Of a stretch of 64,000 bases of DNA, positions 47,058-56,818 are shown piece after piece. Location: NCBI GenBank assembly GCA_003952965.2, contig CM025849.1, positions 33,144,128 through 33,208,127 of the forward strand, read 5' to 3'. A model generated the notes under the pieces. The model saw only the letters and a list, made by a program, of their open reading frames with translations. It had not been told where the DNA came from and did not search any database. The stretch is from Morella rubra (Eukaryota > Streptophyta > Magnoliopsida > Fagales > Myricaceae). Position numbers and translations under genes: made by a program. The number at the start of each line of letters is the position of its first letter. Positions within the stretch are counted from its first letter, which is position 1.

Positions 47058-48310
47058 TATAAGCACAAATCATTATACTAAATAATTGTTATTTAGATGC
47101 CACGTATTTATATTTATTATATTGGGTAATATGTTGTAACATAAGATGTTACATGGTTATTATTGAGTGACATTGTAGAAAAGTCATGCCAATAATTAAT
47201 GAATCAAAGGCGAGGAGTGACTTTTTGATTCCTTGTACACTTGATATTTTGTTCTAGACCAAGGTACATATTTATGTACAATATGTTTATGCTCTTTGTG
47301 TCTCTATCAAATAGGATGATGTACTCAGTCATCAAAGTGGGGACTTTAAGCAAACGAGTGGGTGTAATGTAAGAGTACATGCACTGAACATGATCAAATA
47401 TGAATACCTTCTGAAAGTGATCATTGATGTTGATAAATTATTCAACACAATTTGTTTATGTTATCCTTAGACTGAGCGGTTTATGCAGATATTTTTATTG
47501 TGTACTTGTACTCTAACCGAGTCATTTGGTGATGATCTTTCTAGCTCAAATATTTAGACAAAGTCGGGCCTTGTGCGTGATGAATGAATTTATATAAATG
47601 CTTAATAAGAAATCCATCAGTCTCTTTGTGAGATTGTATATTCAAGTATATTTGTATAGGGTTGGACTCGAGAAAAAGAAATCTTTGGACAGAGGAATTT
47701 TGTGAATTTTTGTTTTTGAAATTAATATATGATGGATATTTATTTGTGAAATTATTTTGGAAACAGTTCGAGAGTCCAACAAGTTACAGATTATAAAATT
47801 ACGATTTATATGAGCTAAGAATTTTATCAATGATAATATTCCAGTCCTATTAGGTCAAATGAAATATAACGTGGTGGAAGGATAAATAAACAAATAATTG
47901 TTAGCAAAAGGGATTTCACAAATCAATCTCAAATTCTCGAGGTGAATTGTAATATGTTAATGGACATGATTATAATTAGTAGAAGCCTAAAATTCGGAAT
48001 AAAAGAATATAAAGGAGTTAATGGAAAAAGAGTTTTTCCATGTGATCCTATAGCCGAGATCTGAGATCTTTAACAATCTCACGCACTATCACAGCTAGGG
48101 TTTTCATATATAAAGATAGCTATTAGATAGTTTACCCAAAAAAAAAGGACTAATTGTTAGTTTTAGAGTTAGCCATCAGGACTCAGAGAACCCTAAGACA
48201 ATTGTGAAATTCTCAAGATTGTGAGATCGACAAGAACCTGAAGATTATTGAAGAATTCTCGGGATTAACAAAGAGAATTGGTAAATTAATTTTATGCAGG
48301 CAAACTTTCA
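47058..48310 (+). repeat. Right LTR of the copia insertion (plus orientation, flipped)
   Basis: On the plus strand this matches the minus strand of 43545-44792 along its length, for example ATAATTGTTATTTAGATGCC near 47082, TAAGAGTACATG near 47370, and GGTTTTCATATATAAAGATA near 48100, ending GCAAACTTTCA at 48310. In a normal element of this orientation the right LTR would be on the minus strand. The inner boundary lacks both a polypurine tract and a primer site. Confidence 0.82.
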
Positions 48311-48965
48311 GCAACTGCATTAGAATATCTTGATTTTGGTAATGCAACACTTTTTGTTTATTTTGATTTGAAACCCTGCAATGTCTTGCTCGATAAAGAT
48401 ATGGTTGCACATGTTGTGGATTTTGCCATTGCCAAGCTTTTAGGTGATGGGGATTCCCTGATGCAAACCATGACTCTTGCCACTATTGCGTGTATGACAC
48501 CAGGTAATACAAGCTTGCATGTCTATGATTTGAAGCTTACATAGAAAAATAATTGTCTTCTTTTGCCAAGATCGTATTAAGTTCTAGACAGTATTTCTTT
48601 ATTGAATGAGTCTCATGACAATTTGTAGTGATGTTTTACAGAGTATGGATTGGACTAGAAGTGATGTGTACAGTTATGACATCTTATTGATAGAAACTTT
48701 TGCAAGAAAGCGGCCAATTAGTATGCTTTCTAGAAGAGCCATTGTGTACAGTTGATGGCATCTTATTGATGACTTTTTCAAGGTTAGTTTGCACTACGGA
48801 AAGCATGGATGAGAAGGCGCAGTGGGATTGTCAGCAAATTCATGGTCTTAGAAATGCTTGACAAAAGATTGCTTATCAAACATTCTCGAATTGGTATTAG
48901 TTTGTTGTGCAGAATTACCAGAACAGAGAATCGATATGGCAAATATTTTAGTTAAACTGCACTAG
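48311..48965 (+). pseudogene. LRR receptor-like kinase, pseudogene 1, second part
   Basis: Continues the kinase after the copia insertion: ATALEYLDFGNATLFVYFDL, where the catalytic loop reads YFDLKPCN instead of the usual HCDLKPSN, then VLLDKDMVAHVVDFAIAKLL, where DFG is DFA. An intron donor GTAATAC follows at about 48503, as in related genes. The last exon resumes at about 48643 (EYG ... SDVYSYDILLIETFARKRPIS) and runs with shifts to the C-terminal PEQRIDMANILVKLH-like end near 48965. Loss of DFG glycine and the stops make it catalytically dead. Confidence 0.85.
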
Positions 48966-50512
48966 GTCAAACGAAAGTTTTTATAAGATGTTGAAGTGCG
49001 TAATGTCAGATTGTCAGCAAATTTAGGCTGGTCTTGAGAAATTTTGATGGCCATTTTAGGACTTGATTTGGATCAACGAATTTCAATTCGTATCTTCTGC
49101 TATCATCTTTCATTAATAGTGAAATAAGCTGATCCAAAATAAAAGTGATAAAAAAACCGAAAAGTCAAGCAATGTATTAATTTTGTCAGGACAATTAAGT
49201 CAAAATAATCACTAGTGCCTCGAGTCTTCATTTGGACCCTTGGTTACCAGAGTATATGCTTAACAGGGTTGGCTGAGAGTTCTATTATCACAGCTAATTA
49301 AGGAGTACTGGTGACTACTATTTGTCGATAGTGCAGTTTTTTCTCTTTTTGTGAGAATGTAGATACTGAAGTTTCTGCTGACAATGTATTATTGTTTGGG
49401 AATGTATATATTGAAACCAAATAGTCTATTTTTTGGAAAATAGAGGTAATGGATGCCGGCCGTTTATGTGAAATTGCGTTTGCAGCTGGAGACCCACGCA
49501 CACGCAATATTCTATCAATCTTGGAATATTTCACCAATCGTGACATTCAACCCTGCATGCACATTCTGTCTCAGTAGATTTCTCTTTGCACGCCCAATTA
49601 GATTAAAACAAACAAATAATAGAATTTTAATGTGGCTCAGTGCTTGTATGGTCAACACCCAACTGAACTCTAGTTCTTCTTCAAGTCCATAAATGTTAGT
49701 ATTGGCTAGATTTGGCTCTTATTATAGAACCCGATTTGGAGTGGGTGGGAGCAGATGGGTTCTATACGCTACACAAAAATTAGTCGTTCCAAAAAATTGG
49801 TTTTCCGTCCCAAAAGGTATTTCAGGACCGAATGTGTCTGTCCCTCAGTCGGTATTTATAATCCGGTTCCAACATAAATTGTTTTGAAAAAGAAACATTA
49901 ATTCGTCTAAAAATTAATACATTCTCTGAATTCTTTAACTTGGATCTTTTTAACTTTCGATTATCGCATACAAAAAGCTGAGATTGGTTAGAAGAGAAGA
50001 GAAATTCATTTGTGGTGCAGAAGAATGTGAGCAATCTCAATCAGAGAGAGATTAATAGAATCAACGTGCTGGTCCAACGCAATCAGAGCTACGAAAGTAA
50101 TTTGGGGACATTTTTTCAGATCTATTGTCACGACTTATAAAATCAACGTGCTGGTCCAACCCAAGTGAAAATTAATTACGACTCCACAGTAGAGGACTAG
50201 ACATTTTCCTTCGAAACCCGGTTGAAATGGTGTTTGTGGCTGGACACCCGCGCAGACGGCACCTGGCGAAATTTTTGCAATTTTTAACCAATCATGAATT
50301 TGAATTTGAACCCACGCACACGCACATTCGGTCCAATTAGATTTCCTTTTGGAGTCCCAATTCGATTGAGTCAAAGAAAGACTAATCGATTTTGAGCGGG
50401 CATGTCATGATTGGTAAAAGCCAAATAGCATAGCCAAATTTTTTTCCAAAATAGCGGTAGGGTCGGCCCTTACGGTTGAAATTGCGTTTGTTGCTGGAGA
50501 CCCACGCGCACA
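48966..50512. repeat. Intergenic DNA with a repeated GAGACCCACGC motif
   Basis: A ~100-bp word (GAAATTGCGTTTG...GCTGGAGACCCACGC) occurs at about 49470-49505 and 50478-50510, with a diverged form at 50223-50260. Related sequence (TTTTGGAAAATAGAGGTAAT) is at 49433 and at 56575, upstream of the second receptor-kinase copy. This looks like duplicated 5' flank of the receptor-kinase genes. Element A is inserted in the third copy. No gene seen. Confidence 0.6.
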
Positions 50513-51441
50513 CACTACAACAAAATGGGTTTTGGGTGTCAAACATTTTTTTCACCTAAAGTTAAAATTTTGTCAGCAAAAGTTATTGGTGTCAAAATAA
50601 TTTTGACACTCAGTTTGATAAGAGAAGTGTGTCACCCTTGTTTTTGGGTGATAATTTGTGAGGTTTCTCAAGAAATAGAGTCTGGACGCCAACATATACG
50701 GTTCGGACGGTTTTCATTTTGTGTGACAAATATAAATACGTCACAGGATTCCTTGTTTTTTTTTTGTTCGCATGTTTGTAAACGTCAATGTATACATGAA
50801 AAAATCAATTTCCTCATGGAAACCAATGTGAACATCTCTAATACAGGTTTGCACGAGTGAATTTTTGTGTCAAAATGTAATTTTGTAAGTAGATTCATCG
50901 TCCGCACGCTAACAAACAAGGTGCGACGCTTATTGTTTTTATCCTAAGAAAAAAGAAATTGCCACGAATATACTGTGGGAACGGCTCCAGAACATGCGAT
51001 GTTGCTTAAATAAGGACGGTGGAGTTGAGTTTAGACGTTATGCAATGGTAACCTGTGCGGACGTTTATTTAGTGCGTGCAGACGAGTAACATGTCAGCAG
51101 ACATCCTGACATTATTAATGAGTCTAGACTGCTATAAATTATAATAGGTAATATTCAAATTTAATTTATTTAATTATGCATTTAATATTAAAACACTATA
51201 TTAAATATAAGATAAAATTAATAATGGTCTACAAATATTTAACTGACATAATAGTAAATAAAATACATAATCAAAATCAAGTACATAATATAAAATAATT
51301 ATTCGCAGAAATACCAAACGAGAAACATAATTATAAAGTCTAGTAAAAGCAGGAGACTAACAAAGCATAAGTAAATAATAACGAAAATACATAAACCAGA
51401 GACTAGTTTGAATCATGGCAGGGAACTAGCTCGCCGAGATA

Positions 51442-51798
51442 TTATCTGATGGCGTCGCAAACATGCTCCAACCGCTCTTCTATAATATCTACATGTTTGA
51501 TGAGTGTCCGGAGCTGTATCGGAACGATATGGAGAGACTGGTGCAGTTGAGACACTTGTTCTCTCATAGAAAACAGTTTCATCCGCATAGCATTCAGCTC
51601 CTCCCTCAGAGCCCTCTCCATCAAATCAAAATTAGTCTCCAGAGTGGTCAAGCGGATCTGGGGATCCTTGCACAACATATGCGTCGGCTCGACTATCGTC
51701 CGCATACTCTCCCTCAGCTCCACTACCATGTCGTCCGCCCAAGTTGGTCGCTCAGTCTATGCCCCAGCCTTGTGATACTTTTTCCAGAGCGATCCATG
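51442..51798 (-). pseudogene. Small coiled-coil protein of element A (cc1)
   Basis: Begins MDRSGKSITR at 51798, aligning with MDHSERSITN of the element B gene (60786), breaks by frameshift near 51730, then stays open for 95 codons: VELRESMRTIVEPTH, then heptad-rich ...ALREELNAMRMKLFSMREQV ... IPIQLRTLIKHVDIIEERL. Predicted all-helical, likely coiled coil with no catalytic motif. The PTH motif is shared with the C-terminus of the PF20167-like protein of element B. Function unknown. Confidence 0.68.
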
Positions 51799-53378
51799 GC
51801 CAACCTAAAAAAAACCGTTCAAACATCAACAAAAACCGATCAATGACCAAATCAACATTTACGTACATTACGGATAGTCTAATCCAAACTGTCCATAACT
51901 TGGACAATTTGGGAATTAACAAAAAAATATTAAATAAACTTCACGCAAAACTTTCGGACGGATTAACAGCCATCCGCACTACAACAATGAAAAAGATGTC
52001 ATTTCTTGAAGAAACTTCTGCACGCCATGCAGGGCGTCTAAATCTTTTTATTTGCCAAAACATTTTTCGGAGGTCTATAGTAAATGTCCGGACGGCGATT
52101 GTTGAAGAACATATCCTTTGACAATCAAATGCCCAAATGACCCACTTTAATCCAAAAACAGCCATTTTACATCACTATTTTCACACCAATCAACACCAAA
52201 CATGTTTCTAAGCTATCAAAAGCATTAAACAATCAAGAATCAGAAAAACAACATATTTTTACTCAAAACCCACAAAAACCGTAAAACACCGTACCTCTCA
52301 AAGTTTCCAAATCCAAAGATGTGCTCCAATCCACCCAAAGTTTAAGCAATCTATGCCTGACCCTCCCCTCAATGATTCAAATGACTCTTCAAGAAGAAAT
52401 CCAAGCTAAGACGAATTGGAGAGAATTTTATCAATTTTCAGGAGAGTTGCGAAATGAACGTACAGTTTCTAGGTTTCGGCCTCTTAACTCCTCGAAACTC
52501 AGCCTCTTAACTCCTCGAAACTAATGGTAATAAGTTATGTTCAGACAGGTTTGCTTGAAAATTTTGGAGTGAAAATTTACCCCAAGAATTTCATGGCTGT
52601 CCAGATTGTTATCCAAAATTTCGACGGTGTCTGGACGCTTTGCGAATTAAATACAATAAATTGTTTGAACAAGCCAACGACACCATTTTACATCCAACTC
52701 CACGACGTCATATTAGAAAATGAATGTTCGGACGCCTCATTTAGAACACAGGAACCGTTTTTGTTGAATAAACATCATTGTTTATTCAACAACAACATTC
52801 CTAATGGCTAAAAGATGTTTGAACACTACCTATCTAGGTAAATTAATTACTCATGTATTTCATCTTAAATTTTAACAAGTGTTACAGATTACATATATAT
52901 ATACTTCAATAATTTTGATACATGTAGTATATTAATTATTCATTTCTTATAAATTAATTGCTTATGTATTTTATCTTAAATTTTAACATAAGATTCTAAA
53001 TGTTACAGTTAATATATATATATACATATACTTCAATAATTTTGATACATGCATATATTAATTATTCATTTCTTATAAATTAATTACTTATATATTTCAT
53101 CTTAAATTTTAACATAAGATTCTAAGTGTTATAGTTAATAACATTTTAATTAATAGATCATAAACATTACATTTGAAGTATTAGCATATCCAAACCTTCA
53201 AAGGTAAATGTTAAACCATAATAAAAAAAAAAGATAAATAATAACCATCATAAAACAAAATCAACGTAAATATCCAAAATACAAACCCAAAATAAATATC
53301 CACAACAAAATAAAATATGATAATAAATGTCCAAAAATCATAACATGAGATAAAAATTAAAAGAAAGTCCTAATCATG

Positions 53379-54450
53379 CTACGAATTGAGCTGATTGGAT
53401 CCCTCCCCGTGGACTAGCTCATCTTCCTGAGCTGATCCTTCAATGGCGTCCCAACCTCTTCGACATCACACTCAAGGTGCCCAGAGTGGTAGTGAGAAAT
53501 GGTTGCAATCCTGTCATCTGAGTCTCCATAGAGGAGACACTGGTCCCAAGTCGACGCACAACTGATGCGTCGGTGAAATAACAGCCTCAACCATCCCCTT
53601 CAGGTCTACCATCCAAGCATCGGCCTAGGCAGGTCGCTCCTAATGCCCATGGTGAGGGGGCTTCTCCACTTCTTTCTGCTATCCTGGAGCAGGAGCCCGT
53701 TATTTCTGCCTAAGCTGCGCTTAGGAACTGCTCAAAGTGGTCTACAGATGGGACTGATAGGCATCTTGCTTTCCTTGTTCTGACTATCCATGTAGCCCAT
53801 ACTATGAAGGAACTGTGTTAAGAGTAAACTGTACAGCAATGCAGCAAAAGAAGTGATCTTCGCCTCAGACCGAAGAGTTAGGAAGACGTACAGGGGAAGA
53901 TAAATAACATATCCTTTAGCCACAAACTGCATCAACTCGCCTCTCAAAATAGGGCACTCTGTTGTGTGAGCCTTTGGCTTGATGTTGTAGACGAAGATGA
54001 GATGCAGAATATCCCAGAAAGGGAGCATGAACTTTTGCCTGAAGAAGGGTCTGATCAGCACTATGTTCTGGCCAGTGAAACTACGAAAGATATCTTCCGC
54101 ATTTGGCTTGTTCGCCATCTCCATTGCAGGGTATGCTCCAATCGACCTCTGTAGCCCATAAATGCCGCTAGATGTCTGGTGACAAATGAAAGTCACCTTG
54201 CGTATAGTGACTGTCCATAGCATTGCTTCAATATCCTCAACATCCAACAGTGCAATGTAAAACTCCAGACCAGATCCTCAAAGTCAACAACAGAGACTTC
54301 ACGCTCTACAATAATTGATCGGCTAAGCATCTTAAGCCACTGTTGCTCCAGCTACTCCTTTTGTGTTATATAATCCTTTGGACTCTTAGGATCCTACTGC
54401 GTAGAGATCTTGGCAAATGAGGAAGACGAGAAACGGTGGCATTTAGACAT
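53379..54450 (-). pseudogene. PF20167-like 'putative plant transposon protein' with coiled-coil tail, element A
   Basis: ATG at 54450 gives MSKCHRFSSSSFAK, then stops. In other frames LSRSIIVERE matches MSRSVVVERH of element B. The best-preserved part (53732-54247) has WDILHLIFVYNIKPKAHTTE and FVAKGYVIYLPLYVFL, the pattern I recall from the plant-transposon protein family PF20167. Near 53560-53620 the frame DLKGMVEAVISPTHQLCVDL matches the PTH-coiled-coil tail of element B. Many lesions are present. Biochemical role not known; these genes accompany large plant elements. Confidence 0.62.
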
Positions 54451-56030
54451 TTTTTAATCTAAAAAATAAGGCAAAAACAAATAAACCATCAATTAATACC
54501 ATCCGCACGGTCTAACACAGCGTTCGCACAATATGCAAAATGATGTCGTCTAATGCAAACAAGCGTCCAAACGCATATAGAGGGCGTCCATACATGTCTA
54601 ATGAAACGACCTAGTTTTAGGGGGTAGATGTGCACACGATAAGACAACGGTCCGCAAAAAAATACTCCTAAAAAATAAATTTTTAACATGTGTATATATA
54701 CTAGCAAAAAAGACAACGTATAACAACAAATGTTCGGATGCAAAAACGACCCGTCCAAATGGGTAATAAAACGACCTAATTTTAGGAAATAGGCGTGCGC
54801 ACACCAAGACAACCGTCCACAACAAATTACTACTAAAAACTCTTATTTTTAACATGTGTATATATCCTAGACAAAACGACTTCGTCTAAAAGCTCAACGT
54901 CCGCACACAAGTACATATCGTGACCTAAATGGCGGTGTATAAAGCCAAAGACATCCGCACATCTTATTACTATCGTCTACACGACTGTCTAAAAATAGTA
55001 ACGTTTGGAAAAGTAACCGTAGAAAATTTAGAACTATCTGTCTAGAAGGCTTTGAACTATCCGGACGTGTCGTGGGGAAGAAGACGAGTTGACTCAGCCA
55101 TGGCGGCCTCTCCCCCACCTCCAAAACTACCCAAAACCAACACCAAACATTACAAAATTATAGCCTAAATAATCCTACAACATTACACAATCCATATCAA
55201 TACAAATATCGACCATCAAACAATTGTGGTGGCAAAAAATCTAATATGAAATTTTCTACGTAAATAACTTAAAAACAAAATTTTAAACAAAAAAATGAAA
55301 TAAAAACATGAGAAACGGACCTGGATAGAAAAAACTCCCCAAAATAGGATTGAAGAGCTAGAGTTTGGACAAGAAAGGGGAATGCACCTCTGTGAGAAAG
55401 GAGAGAAAATGGTGTAATGCCGGTGAAAATGCCGTTTAGATGACTTCTGTTCTTCTTTAAAATCTGTCCACACCATTCGGATAGGCCGTTCATGCTATGT
55501 GGATGTTGCCCATTTTCCATGTGGACTAATCAAATTCCTAAGCATTAAATTACAAATCATGAACAGTTAGTAAGATCTTCTTGAAATGATGTCGTTCGGA
55601 CAGGATGGGTAGTGTGGACAGGCAGATGTGGAACATGCAACGTGGAGTACCACCATTAGCCGACATTATAGCCATACGCATCCGAATGGGATGTAACCAT
55701 GCGGACGCGTGCATCTGTTCTCCACGATCGTCTAACATGAACGTGCGCTAATCATGCGTGGATTGTCCCAGTCATTCAAACATTTATGTCAGACTGTTCG
55801 GACGATATTGCTGCTTTTGTGACAATCTGACCTACGTGACTGATGGGTGACAGTGGTGTTTTGTCACCCAAATTATGTGCGTATAGCTTCGTGTAATGTT
55901 TGGATGCTTTCACAGATGCTGACGAATGTTTTTAGTCACCAATAGGTGACGTTTTGGCTTTTGTCAACACTGATTAACGTGCGGACATGGTTTAAGGACA
56001 TCCAGACGGTTTTGTATTTCCTGGCACACC
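54451..56030. repeat. Non-coding 5' region of element A with decayed CGTYCGRACG words
   Basis: Contains numerous degraded copies such as CCGTCCAAATG, TGTTCGGATGC and ACGTCCGCAC. TpG and CpA variants are frequent, as expected if CpG sites were methylated and deaminated. The outer part (55800-55960) has GTGAC/GTCACC words like those next to the terminus of element B. The open frames here are translation of repeats and not genes. Confidence 0.65.
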
Positions 56031-56818
56031 CACCAGACTTAACAGATTGAGCTATAAGTCACTTGAAGCCAATACATGCATGTAAGCATCAACACATGCT
56101 TTTACAAAGTAAATTAAATATGTAATTTGCTTACCCAATTATGAGTTTTGCTAAATGGTACTATTTTATATTCTTGAGTATTTCAATGTATATTTGATGA
56201 GAATTGGGTGCATTTTATAAGGAAAGATAAATTTACTCAGAAAATAAAAGGGAAAAATAAAGATAGATCATGGACATGATTTATTGTATATGTTGTCTTT
56301 GGTAAATGGGAGCTATCTGTGATTTATAGTGAATGAAAATAATTGACAAGTCATTAGTCAATCAGGTGAACTCCCAAACCAACATTGTCTGCATCGTGTA
56401 GGCAGTTGAGAAGGGTGGACAATGTGCTGTTAGTGGAATGGACAATGGAATGATAAAAAGAGTTTATTAATCTTTAGTTTGCAAAACACTAATTAAAAAT
56501 AGAGTAAAATTGAGGGATTAAAAAATAATTTTTCGTTGTACTACCCTAAAGAATATATATCATGATGGTCCATCTTTTGGAAAATAGAGGTAATGCGGGC
56601 CCTTTGGTTGAAGTCCCATCTATTTATGGGGGGCTAGCTGGAATTCGCTATCAATTAGGTCGTCAACCCCCAAAGGACCTCCCCCCTCTTTTTTCCAAAA
56701 GCCCCATCTATTTTTACTCTTAATTCTCGGATGCTATGCTCTCCTCTATATATATTTGAGTCTCCCAAGCTTTAATCCTTTCCATTGCAAGATTAATTCC
56801 AGCGATCCACCTAGATAT
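56031..56818. other. Promoter region of the second receptor-kinase pseudogene
   Basis: 56560-56640 matches the repeated flank at 49433 and 50440. A TATA-like CTATATATATTTG lies at 56744-56756, about 65 bases upstream of the ATG at 56819. No other gene. Confidence 0.55.

Larger units (their letters stand above)
43545..48310 (-). mobile_element. Ty1/copia insertion with inverted LTRs
   Basis: The 4.77-kb insertion splits the kinase codons of MIDV and ATALEYL. It is bracketed by ACAAC (43540-43544) and GCAAC (48311-48315), a 5-bp target duplication with one change. Both ends are ~1.25-kb LTR-like repeats with CA ends facing outward, and they are reverse complements of each other. The interior (44809-46700, minus strand) is degenerate copia: pre-integrase near 46150-46260 (LTLGHANLDMINRLK-like), an RT-like stretch near 45330-45450 (...VHYVSDILLIVND), and a polypurine tract beside the left LTR. 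No intact frame remains. Confidence 0.8.
50513..56030 (-). mobile_element. Element A: CACTA-like element with CGTCCGGACG-type repeats, old copy
   Basis: The left end is CACTACAACAAAATGG at 50513, followed by TTTGGGTGTCAAAC as in element B (59697). The right end has GTGAC/GTCAC subterminal words (55800-55960) but no CACTAC-type terminus; similarity fades near 56030. The interior carries a small coiled-coil gene (51442-51798, minus) and a PF20167-like gene (53379-54450, minus). Between and outside them are decayed forms of the CGTCCGGACG word (for example GTCCGCACG, GTTCGGATG). 51100-51400 and 52800-53350 are AT-rich with no gene. Stops in both genes show it is inactive. Confidence 0.72.

Noticed and set aside
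43545..48310. Interpretation as a Mutator or other TIR DNA transposon with 1.25-kb terminal inverted repeats
   Set aside because: The ends read TG...CA from the LTR side, a polypurine tract abuts the left repeat, the interior is copia pol, and the target duplication is 5 bp, not 9.
54489..55520. Minus-strand frames of 76-107 codons in element A
   Set aside because: They are translations of the decayed CGTCCGGACG repeats and AT-rich spacers, and differ between overlapping frames.
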